Shown here: piece by piece, positions 16,813 to 25,667 of the stretch
Position numbering within the stretch: the stretch's first letter is position 1
Layout of the letters: every line of letters begins with the position of its first letter
Assembly (NCBI GenBank): GCA_023382975.1
Contig: JAHDXO010000053.1
Location: 1 to 55,384 of the forward strand
DNA from: Pirellulaceae bacterium
GTDB lineage: Bacteria > Planctomycetota > Planctomycetia > Pirellulales > Pirellulaceae
Reading direction: 5' to 3'
DNA length: 55,384 nt
Program-made: the position numbers and the translations under genes
The notes under the pieces: model-generated
Told to the model about the DNA's origin: nothing
The model's database searches: none
Seen by the model: only the letters and a program-made list of their open reading frames with translations

Positions 16813-18066
16813 CTACGGCTCCAGGCCAACCAGCTTGACCATCATGTCCATAATTGGGGTGGATGCCGTGAACGTTTCGGTCCAGGACCACATGTTCCGA
16901 ATCAGGTCCGCCATCAGCATTCCGGTCAGGCCCAGAATCACAAAGATGGTCAGCAGGGCGATGATGTTCCAGATCGAATAGGGCGCCTCCGGCAGCGGAG
17001 CGTAGGCCATGCCCGCTGCGGGCTGAATCCCGGGCGACGCCTGGTATTCGTCCAGCGCGCCGTCCAATTCGTCTTCGGTCTTGCCAAGGACCGGTTCCGC
17101 CTCGTCGTCGCCCACCAACATGCCGGCCGCGTCCGTAAACGCTTCGGAGTCCTCCAGAGCAATGACCTGCGAGCCACTGTCCTCCTCGTCCTCGTCGCCC
17201 ATCATCGCTGATGGTGCCAACTGAAAGTCTTCATCGGCCTTCAATTGGGTCGCTTCGTCGGCCCCGGCATCGAGGTCGTCCAGATCGATGATGTCGTCAT
17301 CCTCGGGCAATTCGAGAGACGAGACCGATGATCCGGCCAAATCCATCGGTTCTTCTTCGAGATTCAACCCGCTATCGCTGGGGCTGGTCAGATTGATTCC
17401 TGATTCGCCGCTTCCGCCGGTGATATCACCGCTGCCTTCGAGAACCAATTCGTCGTCGTCGCTAAGCGCCAGTTCGTCGTCATCGTCGACCGTCAATTCC
17501 GCACCTAGCGCCGCAGGCTTCGGCTTGACCTTTGCGTCGTCTTCGAACGAAAGATCCGAACCGATGGACAGATCGCTGCCCTCGAAATCCAAATCGCCGG
17601 TGCCTCCGGCGTCGACGGCCAAGCCGGAACCACCCAGAATGTCGTTGCCACTGTCCGCCACCAAATTCACGCTACTGCCATCGCCATCGGTCACTAACGA
17701 GACGTCGCTCGATGCTTCGGGAGCCAACCGCAAGTCGTCGTCGCTGGTCACCCCGAGATCGTCGAAATCGTCCATCGCGCCGATGGCCGTTGGCGAGTCG
17801 CTGGCGACTCCCTCGGATTCCAGTTGCAGATCGGACGAGCTTGCGTTGATGTCCGAGTCGAAACTGAGAGCATCGTCGTCCCCGCTATCGAGGGATCCGC
17901 CGCTACGCTCTTCGGCCACGCGTTCGACTTCCTCGGCCTTGAACTTCCATGTCGAGCCGTCTCGCGTCCCGAAAATCTCGCCCCGCAGACGCATGTCGTT
18001 CAATTGATCAGCCGTCACGCCAAGCTGCTTGGCAGCTTCGTTCAGTTCGATGAATTTCGCGGCCAT
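16813..18066 (-). CDS. Helix-turn-helix protein with acidic linker and C-terminal membrane anchor, 417 aa
   Basis: Residues 1 to about 55 resemble a MerR/excisionase-type DNA-binding domain (FIELNEAAKQLGV, then LRGEIFGTRDGSTWKF). Residues 60-340 are an extreme Asp/Glu/Ser/Gly-rich linker with repeated short motifs such as DDDELALSDDDELVL, expected to be disordered. Near the C-terminus is one hydrophobic span (IWNIIALLTIFVILGLTGML) followed by a second weaker amphipathic stretch. The ATG at 18066 has GAAGG upstream; the seven-residue longer form is less likely. The gene converges with the kinase gene (72 bp apart) and is divergent from the motor operon at 18807. The domain order suggests a protein that could tether DNA or another partner to the membrane; that is inference. 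Confidence 0.8.
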   Translation of the reverse strand: MAAKFIELNEAAKQLGVTADQLNDMRLRGEIFGTRDGSTWKFKAEEVERVAEERSGGSLDSGDDDALSFDSDINASSSDLQLESEGVASDSPTAIGAMDDFDDLGVTSDDDLRLAPEASSDVSLVTDGDGSSVNLVADSGNDILGGSGLAVDAGGTGDLDFEGSDLSIGSDLSFEDDAKVKPKPAALGAELTVDDDDELALSDDDELVLEGSGDITGGSGESGINLTSPSDSGLNLEEEPMDLAGSSVSSLELPEDDDIIDLDDLDAGADEATQLKADEDFQLAPSAMMGDEDEEDSGSQVIALEDSEAFTDAAGMLVGDDEAEPVLGKTEDELDGALDEYQASPGIQPAAGMAYAPLPEAPYSIWNIIALLTIFVILGLTGMLMADLIRNMWSWTETFTASTPIMDMMVKLVGLEP

Positions 18067-18806
18067 ATTCTGCCTTCGTCTTTGCAACAGCGGATGAGAA
18101 GCAACGACCGATGCCTCTCGTCTATTCTAAAAGCGACCAAAACCGGTTCAAGGTTTGTCAATCGTGGGCGACTTTAGCGACTAACTAAAAAGTATCACTC
18201 CAGTTTTAACGATCGACAAGGAAATTCCTAGCCGCTGCGCGAGATTCCGCACGGCACGTTCAGAAAATTCGGGTTTCGTCCGCCGGATTCTTCCTGACCG
18301 CTCAAGGTAGGGATTGGCAGGTTCGGCCACGATTCAACGGCGAGCGCCGACCATCACGCGGTCCCTGTAATCGCCTTGTGGGACAGCGGAATTTGCCCGG
18401 CACGGGTCTCTGGTCACCGTTTCGGCGCACCCGCGAGAGGACGCGGCGCAAAAAAAAAGCCCGGCAAACCGCTCAACCGCGGTGCCGGGCTCGTTTCCCC
18501 CCCTGGGAATTTTGATTTTGGACCGACTCGCTACGGTTGGCCTGGATCGGGGAAGGAAGCGTGGTGTTGCATGTTTGATCGTGTCCGACAAGCAGTTTAT
18601 CGGCAGGGCGACGGGGCAACTTTGGAAAAATTCGACGGTTGTATCAATTGCAGCGGAAATATCGATTTTGCCAATTCTGACTGTTTCGTCTGGGCCGCTC
18701 AGGCCGATTCTTAGGAAATCCGGTGCCATGCTGCGCCAAGTGCCGGGAAAAGTTGGTAGCCATTCCTTTTTTGGGAAGTTCAACCTCAAATTGAGGAGAA
18801 TTGCCA
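18067..18806. other. 740-bp divergent intergenic region with an orphan terminator
   Basis: The region separates the starts of the HTH-anchor gene (minus) and the motor operon (plus). Open frames here have no recognisable content. It is relatively AT-rich at 18110-18240. The one strong signal is a rho-independent terminator reading to the left (18450-18491), which implies a minus-strand transcript arising between about 18500 and 18800. I could not identify a convincing minus-strand promoter by eye. Confidence 0.6.
18450..18491 (-). terminator. Rho-independent terminator, minus strand, without a known upstream gene
   Basis: On the minus strand a perfect 9-bp stem AGCCCGGCA/TGCCGGGCT (18491-18483 with 18466-18458) contains an inner CCGC/GCGG pairing and is followed by nine T residues (18458-18450). 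Stem stability and T-run are textbook. The plus-strand side has only a short TTT followed by C residues, so termination is directional to the left. No supported minus-strand gene lies immediately to the right. Confidence 0.85.
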
Positions 18807-20150
18807 GTGTCTCGACGAAGCGATCGAAGCGGGCTTATGACGATCATCAGCGCGCTTGGTTGGCCCATTCTGCTGGGAGCGGCGGCCACCAGCATATTCT
18901 ACGTATTGGTGTACCGCGGCCCGCTAGACATGCCATTGATGCACCGCTACTTCGCCTCGCATCCGGTGGCCTTCGTAGCCACCGCGATGTTCTTCGTTGG
19001 GGTCGCTGCTCTGGTATTGAAGTTGGCCGAAGTGATCGTTCAGTACTGGTCGATCGGCGGGATCCGGCTGGAGGATGCACCGGCCGGAGGCCAATCGTTG
19101 GCTGAAGTTCCCGACCTGCTTCAGGAACTGACCCGGTTGCCGGAGTCTTCGCAACAGTCGTATCTAGGTCGGCGGTTGCGCGATGCATTGCAATTCGTCC
19201 AGCGTCAAGGCGATGCCGCCGAGTTGAACGAGGAATTGAAGTATCTGGCCGATCTGGATGCGGCTCGGCAGCATGACAGTTTCGCGTTGGTTCGGATCAT
19301 CACCTGGGCCACGCCGATGCTGGGATTCCTGGGCACGGTGATCGGCATTACGCAGGCGCTGGGCGATTTGGACGCCAATCAACTCGCCACGGACATCCAA
19401 GGTGCCATGGACGGCTTGCTCTCCGGGCTATACATCGCCTTCGATACCACGGCACTAGCCCTGTCGCTGTCCATTGTTCTGATGTTCGTGATGTTTGCGA
19501 TCGATCGCCTAGAGACTCAGTTGCTGGCCCAAGTCGATCTGCGGATCAGTGAAACGCTGACCGGGCGATTCCAACAGGTCGGCGGCGGCCACGATCCTTA
19601 CCTGAATTCAATCGGCCGGATGTGCCAGACGGTGGTTGAGGCGACGGAGACCTTGGTCGAGCGTCAAACGGAACTGTGGCGGCAGAGCTTCACGGTCGCC
19701 CAGCAGCAGTGGACGCAAGCCATCGAAGGAGTTGGAAAGCAGGTCCAAATCGCGTTGCACGAAACGCTGCACGAGTCATTGGGCGGCTTTGCCGAACGGA
19801 TGGCCCGCGTGGAGGGCGAATCGTCCGACCGCGTCCAGCAGCGATGGGATCAATTGCAGTCGGCGCTGGTGGATCACGCTCGGCTGATGCAAGCGCAGCA
19901 GCGCGAGCTGATGCGGCAGGGCGAAATCATGACCGAAGTCGTGGAAGCGACGGGCGAGGTGATCACGCTGGAAAAATCCCTGAACGAGAATCTGAAGACA
20001 CTGGCCGGCGCGAAGAATTTCGAAGAAACGGTCATGAGTCTCTCGGCAGCGATCCATCTGATGAGCGCCCGTCTGGGCAGTTCGGGCCAGACGCCGCAAG
20101 TCGATCTGAAATCTTCCCGCCATCCGTCTCCCAAGGAACGCGCCGCATGA
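18807..20150 (+). CDS. MotA/TolQ/ExbB-family proton-channel protein with long C-terminal helical tail, 447 aa
   Basis: There are four predicted membrane segments: about 13-35, 54-72, 161-185 (containing the family signature PMLGFLGTVIGI) and 211-233 (AFDTTALALSLSIVLMFVMF). The region between spans two and three is cytoplasmic, as in TolQ/ExbB. Unlike ordinary ExbB (about 240 aa), the protein continues for about 210 residues of Gln/Glu/Arg-rich helix. The GTG at 18807 is chosen because GAGGAG lies 8 nt upstream; the TTG at 18801 is too close to that site. The last codons overlap the next gene in an ATGA junction. By family it would form a pentameric channel coupling ion flow to movement of an ExbD/MotB-type partner; two candidates follow in the operon. 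Confidence 0.85.
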   Translation: MSRRSDRSGLMTIISALGWPILLGAAATSIFYVLVYRGPLDMPLMHRYFASHPVAFVATAMFFVGVAALVLKLAEVIVQYWSIGGIRLEDAPAGGQSLAEVPDLLQELTRLPESSQQSYLGRRLRDALQFVQRQGDAAELNEELKYLADLDAARQHDSFALVRIITWATPMLGFLGTVIGITQALGDLDANQLATDIQGAMDGLLSGLYIAFDTTALALSLSIVLMFVMFAIDRLETQLLAQVDLRISETLTGRFQQVGGGHDPYLNSIGRMCQTVVEATETLVERQTELWRQSFTVAQQQWTQAIEGVGKQVQIALHETLHESLGGFAERMARVEGESSDRVQQRWDQLQSALVDHARLMQAQQRELMRQGEIMTEVVEATGEVITLEKSLNENLKTLAGAKNFEETVMSLSAAIHLMSARLGSSGQTPQVDLKSSRHPSPKERAA

Positions 20151-22093
20151 AGCGTGTACCCGCTCGCCAGGCGGAAATCGGTGTTTCGCTGTTCCCGTTC
20201 CTCGCCGTGTTGATTTGCACGATGGGTGCGCTGATCGTGTTGTTGGTGCTGGTCGTGCAGCAGGCGCGTGTCCAGGCCGATACGATCTGCGAGCAGATGG
20301 CCCAAGAAGAGCGGGAGCAACAGGCGGCCGAACGGCTCAAACAGCAACAAGAGGAAGAAGATCTCCGCTGGCAACAACAGATCCTCGAACAGCAGCGGCG
20401 CGAGCTGACCGAGCGGCTGTCGGAACGCCGCTTGGAGTTGGGCCACTTGGAGGACCACATCCGGCGTCTCGAACAGCGCTGGCAGCAATTGCAGGCCGAA
20501 TTGGCGGCTCTGCAAACGGGCGGAGACGATCGCGCCGAGGACCGGGAGGCAGCCGGGCGCGAACTGCTTCGGTTGCAGGCCGAATTGGATACCGAGCGCA
20601 AACGGTTGGCCGAGGCGCGCGAGCAGTTGTCCCGGCGTCAACGCTCCTTTTCGATCATCCCCTACGATGGCCCGCACGGAACTCGCCGCCGCCCCATCTA
20701 CATCGAATGTCGGGAAAGCGGGATCACGATTCAGCCGGAAGGGATCGTGCTGACTCCGCAGGATTTCTCCGGTCCGCTCGGGCCCGGCAATCCGCTGGAC
20801 GCCGCGCTGCGGGCCATCCGCGAATACTGGAGCCGTGCCGAGGGGCAGCAGAAATCCGGCGAGCCGTACCCACTGCTGATCGTGCGATCCGACGGCGCCG
20901 TGGCCTACTCGATGGCCCGCTCGGCGATGGCCAACTGGGATGACGAATTCGGGTACGAATTGGTCGGTGCCGATTTGTCGCTGGAATTCCCACCGTCGGA
21001 TCCGCAGTTGCGGGGCCTCTTGGAGACAACGATCCAAACTGCTCGCCAGCGTCAGGCGATGCTGGCGGCGGCCATGCCCAAGAGGTTCTCGGCGCCATCG
21101 CCCGAAGGCTTCCGCATGGCGGAGGGCGATGCCGGCTGGGGCGCCGATGGCGACCGCTACGGGCCCGGTGGCGGCGGGACCGGTCCATCACGCGGTCGCG
21201 CGTCGGTCGGCGATGCAAGAACCGGCGGCAACGGATTGGGGACCGGCCGTTCGCGCGAAGGCAGTATCCAGCCGGGCACCGCGGCAGGCGTGGCTGGAGT
21301 CGGCGGGGAGAGTCGCCGCGGACCAGGGGACGGGACACAACAGAGCGCAGTCGGCGGAGCGGGTGGTGCTCCGGGAGGCCAAGGGTACACCGGGCTCCAA
21401 GGCGGAATGGGCGGCGCAGCCGGTCTGCCCGGCTCACATCCCGGCGGAAGCCCCACGCAGGGCTACGCCATGCAGGGTGGCGGTCCCAGCGGCGCGTCGG
21501 TCGGCGGGCCCGCGGGGCACGCACCCGGTAGCCACGCCGCGTCCGGCGGCCAAGCCGGGCCGGGTGGTCAAGCTGGCACCGGTTCGGCAGCGGGCGGTTA
21601 TGCAGGAAACTCCGCCGGCGGCTCCGCAGGAGGTTCAACCAGCGGTTCCGCAGGCGGAGCCAACGGCGATGCGTCCTGCAGTGCCGATTCGGCGGCCGGT
21701 TCGGCTTCGGCTCAATTCACCGACTCGGAATCGTTGCCGCCGAGCATCGCGCGTCAGCGCGGCGCGAACTGGGCGCTGCCCAGCTCGGCGTCCCATTCGA
21801 CCGGCATTACCAGGCCGATCCAGGTCGAGTGCTATTCGGACCGGCTCGTCATCCTGCCCGACCGCGGCGACACGCGCGAACCGCAGACGATCCCCGTCAC
21901 GGGACCGACGCGAGGTTCCGTCCAGCAATTCGTCTCCGGCGTGTGGAGCCACACGGAGCGATGGGGGATGGCAGTGGCCGGCGGCTACTGGAAACCTGTG
22001 ATCAAAGTGCAAGTAGCGCCCGATGCCAACGACCGGTTCCTGGAGCTCGAAGCGCTCATGCGCGACAGCGGAATTCAAGTCGAACGGCGCTAG
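20147..22093 (+). CDS. Single-span ExbD-like protein with coiled coil and Gly-rich linker, 648 aa
   Basis: The start overlaps the upstream stop (ATGA) and AAGGA precedes it, so translation is likely coupled. One N-terminal membrane span (about residues 15-37, FPFLAVLICTMGALIVLLVL) has the ExbD/MotB layout, but the position that normally carries the proton-binding Asp after PFL or PLI is Ala20. A Gln/Glu/Arg coiled coil covers about 40-165. A folded domain follows at about 165-310, then a Gly/Ser/Ala-rich low-complexity linker (about 328-518), then a second folded domain (about 530-648) that resembles the first one in pattern (IQVECYSDRLVILP compared with IYIECRESGITIQP). I infer a periplasm-facing partner of the channel; the Gly-rich linker is of unknown role. 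Confidence 0.75.
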   Translation: MKRVPARQAEIGVSLFPFLAVLICTMGALIVLLVLVVQQARVQADTICEQMAQEEREQQAAERLKQQQEEEDLRWQQQILEQQRRELTERLSERRLELGHLEDHIRRLEQRWQQLQAELAALQTGGDDRAEDREAAGRELLRLQAELDTERKRLAEAREQLSRRQRSFSIIPYDGPHGTRRRPIYIECRESGITIQPEGIVLTPQDFSGPLGPGNPLDAALRAIREYWSRAEGQQKSGEPYPLLIVRSDGAVAYSMARSAMANWDDEFGYELVGADLSLEFPPSDPQLRGLLETTIQTARQRQAMLAAAMPKRFSAPSPEGFRMAEGDAGWGADGDRYGPGGGGTGPSRGRASVGDARTGGNGLGTGRSREGSIQPGTAAGVAGVGGESRRGPGDGTQQSAVGGAGGAPGGQGYTGLQGGMGGAAGLPGSHPGGSPTQGYAMQGGGPSGASVGGPAGHAPGSHAASGGQAGPGGQAGTGSAAGGYAGNSAGGSAGGSTSGSAGGANGDASCSADSAAGSASAQFTDSESLPPSIARQRGANWALPSSASHSTGITRPIQVECYSDRLVILPDRGDTREPQTIPVTGPTRGSVQQFVSGVWSHTERWGMAVAGGYWKPVIKVQVAPDANDRFLELEALMRDSGIQVERR

Positions 22094-22162
22094 CACGTCG
22101 CGTGACGGCGGGAGTCGTCGATCCGCGAGGGGAAACGTGAAACCATCATTGGCAGGAATACC

Positions 22163-23179
22163 ATGAGACGCGGTGCGAAACACCAGGTGGAAGAACCCGG
22201 CCAGGACTCGTTCCTGGATATTGTTGCCAATTTGGTCGGCATCCTGATCATCCTGATCATGGTGATCGGTGCCCGCGCCACCGATGCGATGGTATCGGCC
22301 GACCCCGACGAAGCCATGACCGACACCCAGCCGCCGATCGATGTTCAAGGCACCCGCGTCGCCGCAGAAGCGGTCGAACGCGACATCCATCAAATCGACG
22401 CGAAGATCAATCGCCAAGATCTGGAGATCGCCTACCGTCGCAATGAGCGCGACAAAATCATGCAGATTCTGGGCGCCGTCGAGGAGCAATTGGAATCGCG
22501 TAAGTCCGCCTTGGATACCGATCGGCGCAAGCAGCTTGATACCATCGGGCAGTTGGCTGCCGCACGCCAGGAACTGGACGATTTGAAGGCCAGCCGCCAG
22601 ATGCTGGAGCACTCGGTGCCGCCGTCCAACGTCATCGAACATCTTCCCACCCCCATGGCACAAACCGTCTTTGGCCGGGAAGTCCATTTCAGCTTGCGGG
22701 GTGGTCGAGTCGCCTACGTTCCCTGGGAAGAACTGGTCGAGAAACTCAAGGAAGACGCGCCGAATCAGGTGTGGAAACTGAGGGACTCGCCTCGAATCAC
22801 GGAGACAATTCCTCCGGTGCGAGGTTACTTGATGCAGTACACGCTGCGGCACGGCCGACCGTCTTCGCCCACATCCGGCGGAGCGGTTGCCCAGCGGCAG
22901 ATCGAATTGGATCGCTTCGTCCTGTTGCCGACCAGTGCCGATCTGGGCGAACCGCTGGCCGCGGCGCTCACCGAACCTTCCGAGTTTCTGGCGATCTTGA
23001 ATGGCTTCGAACCCAACCGCACGACCGTGACCGTGTGGGTCTATCCGGACAGTTTCGATGCCTTCCGAAAGCTGAAATCGGAGCTGTTCCGGCGCGGTTA
23101 TGCCACCGCCGGGCGGCCGATGCCCGAGGGGCATCCGATCGGCGGTTCTCCGGACGGCTCCCGAAGCGCTGCTCAATAA
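22163..23179 (+). CDS. Single-span ExbD-like protein with Asp in the membrane segment, 338 aa
   Basis: The N-terminal span (about residues 17-37, FLDIVANLVGILIILIMVIG) keeps Asp19 at the position of the ion-binding Asp of ExbD/TolR/MotB. It is followed by an Ala/Glu/Arg coiled coil (about 60-145) and a C-terminal domain (about 155-325) whose end, WVYPDSFDAFRKLKSELFRRGY, resembles the beta-alpha-beta style of ExbD/TolR periplasmic domains. The ATG at 22163 has AGGA upstream. It lies 69 bp downstream of the preceding gene and closes the operon. Together with the two upstream proteins this makes a stator-like complex with two non-identical B-type subunits. Confidence 0.8.
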   Translation: MRRGAKHQVEEPGQDSFLDIVANLVGILIILIMVIGARATDAMVSADPDEAMTDTQPPIDVQGTRVAAEAVERDIHQIDAKINRQDLEIAYRRNERDKIMQILGAVEEQLESRKSALDTDRRKQLDTIGQLAAARQELDDLKASRQMLEHSVPPSNVIEHLPTPMAQTVFGREVHFSLRGGRVAYVPWEELVEKLKEDAPNQVWKLRDSPRITETIPPVRGYLMQYTLRHGRPSSPTSGGAVAQRQIELDRFVLLPTSADLGEPLAAALTEPSEFLAILNGFEPNRTTVTVWVYPDSFDAFRKLKSELFRRGYATAGRPMPEGHPIGGSPDGSRSAAQ

Positions 23180-23427
23180 CGCCCGGAAAATCCGCGTCGA
23201 CCGCTGCATTCGCATGCCTCGGTTCGGCGCCGCGTCGCATGGTAGGAAACGCGACGACGGCGACCGGTTCTTTCGATTTGCGGGAATGATTCCGCCGTGC
23301 GGGCACGGTCTGTCTTATTCACTTCGCATCCCGACACTGGACGATACAGCGATGGTCACGACCGCGAGATGCTCTCACTCTGCGCGCGTCAGAACTGCCG
23401 GGACACCCTTGACCGAGGAGCAGCACG

Positions 23428-23760
23428 ATGGCTCGACACACATTCCGGATCGTCACCCGAGGCAGCGACGGATCCTTGCGGATACGCGATTTCGACTCGG
23501 AGGAACCCCTGCTCAGGATGCACGTCAAAATCGGCATCGACGATTGCAGCACCGATTTAACGTTGCGCGGCAAGCCTGTGTTCCGCGGGCTCGTCGGTCC
23601 GATGCCCGACGGTAAAGGGATCGCGCGGTACGAATCGCCCGACGTCTTTGAAACCCTGACTCGCGAGTGGACCAAGGCGCCGAACAAACGACGCCGACGC
23701 CGAACGGCCGGCGTGCTCGAAATGTCACCGGAATCCGTCGCCTTTGCCGAGGAGCCGTAG
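23428..23760 (+). CDS. Hypothetical protein, 110 aa
   Basis: A strong GAGGAG Shine-Dalgarno site 8 nt before the ATG supports a real gene. The product is small and basic in its C-terminal third (KRRRRR at about residue 87) and appears soluble, with no membrane span or signal peptide. I recognise no family. It lies 248 bp downstream of the motor operon and converges with the DUF1559 gene. Confidence 0.6.
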   Translation: MARHTFRIVTRGSDGSLRIRDFDSEEPLLRMHVKIGIDDCSTDLTLRGKPVFRGLVGPMPDGKGIARYESPDVFETLTREWTKAPNKRRRRRTAGVLEMSPESVAFAEEP

Positions 23761-23827
23761 AGCCCCTACCTCCTCCGCTTTCAAGGCCACTCCGGTCAAG
23801 TCGGTCAGCATAGCGGGTTGTCGGCGA

Positions 23828-24754
23828 TCAGGGCGAATTGAGCCAGGGCAACATCTCGCGGCCGGCGATCGTTGACATCCCCTGGACATGTTCGGGCGGA
23901 GTCTCATTCGGCAGGAACTGAACGCTGCCGTCCGCCATGCCGACATGGACTCCGTCCGCGAAGCGGCTGCCCATTTCGACTCCGGCCGGACCATTGATCA
24001 CAAAACGCATCTGATCGGTTCGAAGATCCACCGGCTGAGTCCACGCCGCGCCAAACGTTGGAGTCTCCGCTACGAGAATGGTCTGAGCAAAGTCGTCTTG
24101 GATGTCGGACAGACGCGTCGAGCGGCTGCCGGGGAAGGCAGTCCGCGGGCCTTCGAGGACCATGAAGCTGGTTTCGAAGCTCGGCCGTGCGTCCGCGTCA
24201 GCCGGGGACGCATACTCGGGGGGCATCAGCGGCAGCAGTTGCATGTTCTGCGGACTGTCCCAGGGCGAATTGAAATCGTACCGTTCGTACACGTGGGAAT
24301 AGCCAAGGTACGGCAGTATCAAGACTCGCCAACTGTGCTGCGGTAGACCGGCCTCGTCCGCCAAGTAGGCGGGCGGCAGCGACCCTTGTTCCGCTTCGTA
24401 ACTCCGGAGCGCGGCGACGACCGTTCGCAGATGGTTCGCGGTGCGCGATTTCAAGGCGGCTTGGCGTCCCGCCGACACGGCCGGGAAAACCAGCGTAAAC
24501 GTCCCGAAAACGAAGATTCCTCCACCGATCAGCACGGACACCAGTACGGTCGCTACGACCAACCAAGTCGCCCAAAGCGATCGCCGGGACACGCGCGAAG
24601 CTGCGGGAGTCCGCATGGCGGAAGACGTGGCACCCAGCCCACGGGGAACGGTGATCGTCTTGCCGCACACGGCGCAGGGACCGGTACAGCCGGCGTATTC
24701 GTCGAACACATCGGTTTGCGTGCCGCAATGGGGACAAGTGAACGGAATGGTCAT
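23828..24754 (-). CDS. DUF1559 protein with N-terminal zinc ribbon, 308 aa
   Basis: The N-terminus has a zinc-ribbon pattern: CPHCG at residues 7-11 and CAVCGK about 20 residues later. A membrane span follows (LWATWLVVATVLVSVLIGGG), then a region typical of the planctomycete DUF1559 pseudopilin-like family (KSRTANHLRTVVAALRSYE, then LPPAYL and HSWRVLILPYLG). The C-terminus carries the family's H..DG signature in HVGMADGSVQFL. Classic members have the prepilin-type N-terminus directly; here a zinc ribbon precedes it. It sits 14 bp downstream of eda on the same strand and may be co-transcribed. The molecular function of DUF1559 proteins is not established. Confidence 0.85.
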   Translation of the reverse strand: MTIPFTCPHCGTQTDVFDEYAGCTGPCAVCGKTITVPRGLGATSSAMRTPAASRVSRRSLWATWLVVATVLVSVLIGGGIFVFGTFTLVFPAVSAGRQAALKSRTANHLRTVVAALRSYEAEQGSLPPAYLADEAGLPQHSWRVLILPYLGYSHVYERYDFNSPWDSPQNMQLLPLMPPEYASPADADARPSFETSFMVLEGPRTAFPGSRSTRLSDIQDDFAQTILVAETPTFGAAWTQPVDLRTDQMRFVINGPAGVEMGSRFADGVHVGMADGSVQFLPNETPPEHVQGMSTIAGREMLPWLNSP

Positions 24755-24768
24755 TGGCTGAATCGCGT

Positions 24769-25413
24769 TTATCCTCGCGTTTCCACGACAATCTTCCGGT
24801 ACTGACTTGCCAAGGACTCGATTCTGGCGAAGTCACCACTCTCCACCGCTCGCTTTTCGACGAGTGATCCGCCGATTCCCAACGCACATGCTCCGCAGCG
24901 CAGAAATTCGGCGGCGGTATTCAGATCCACCCCTCCCGTGGGCATTAGCAACACCTGGGGAAGAGGTCCGTGCAAGGCCTTCAGATACTTGGGACCGGTC
25001 AGCTCCGACGGGAAGATCTTGACGATATCGGCCCCTGCCTCCCATGCGGCAACCACCTCTGTCGGGGTAAGTGCCCCTGGCATACTCAGTTTTCCGTATC
25101 GTTGGCAGAGCCGGATCACATCCAGATTGGTATTTGGTGACACGATGAATTCCGCACCGGCCAGCAGCGCCGTGCGAGCAGTCTCGCTGTCCAACACGGT
25201 TCCAGCTCCCAACAGCACTTTGTCACCCAGTTTGTCGCTCACCTTTTCGAGGACTTGGACCGCCTTGGGAACCGTGAACGTGACCTCCATCACATCGACT
25301 CCCCCGGCCAACAGGGCCTCGGCGACGTCGACCAGCAGATCCCCGCTGCTGGCGCGGATGACGGCGACGATTCCGGTATCGAGCACGCGGGACAGTTGGT
25401 CCGATTTTTTCAT
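24769..25413 (-). CDS. eda: 2-dehydro-3-deoxyphosphogluconate (KDPG/KHG) aldolase, 214 aa
   Basis: This is a class I aldolase that cleaves KDPG to pyruvate and glyceraldehyde-3-phosphate in the Entner-Doudoroff and uronate pathways. The family landmarks are all visible: Glu43 in VMEVTFTV, GAGTVL at 69-74, SPNTN at 92-96, the Schiff-base Lys132 in DIVKIFPSE, and the phosphate-binding PTGGV. The length matches the family (about 210 aa). The ATG at 25413 is preceded by AGGAGA. No edd or uronate genes are present nearby, so the source of its substrate cannot be read from context; related galactonate-type aldolases are an alternative substrate assignment. Confidence 0.92.
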   Translation of the reverse strand: MKKSDQLSRVLDTGIVAVIRASSGDLLVDVAEALLAGGVDVMEVTFTVPKAVQVLEKVSDKLGDKVLLGAGTVLDSETARTALLAGAEFIVSPNTNLDVIRLCQRYGKLSMPGALTPTEVVAAWEAGADIVKIFPSELTGPKYLKALHGPLPQVLLMPTGGVDLNTAAEFLRCGACALGIGGSLVEKRAVESGDFARIESLASQYRKIVVETRG

Positions 25414-25667
25414 GGCCTGAAATATCTCCTAGGACTTGAACCAAGCGTGAGCTGCACCCGTAGTGATTGTAACCGCCAGCGGGTCAAGACGAAACCGAGC
25501 GGGTCGCGGGGTGCAGCGATGATCGCTCGGGCTGCTTTCTAACGGTTGGAGCAGAAGAAACGGAGGTGGAATCTGGACTCGCAGCCATGTGACGCGCATA
25601 ATAAGGCGTCGCAGGGCCTTCGAGGGTGCTCCGGAAATTCAGACGGATGAAGCGGGAAGCGGAGACC

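Noticed and set aside
18807..23179. Zorya-type anti-phage defence system
   Set aside because: A MotA-like channel with long helical tail and an ExbD-like partner recalls ZorA/ZorB, but no ZorC/ZorD/ZorE-like nuclease or helicase is next to it, the partners lack an OmpA-like domain, and similar sets seem common in planctomycete chromosomes.
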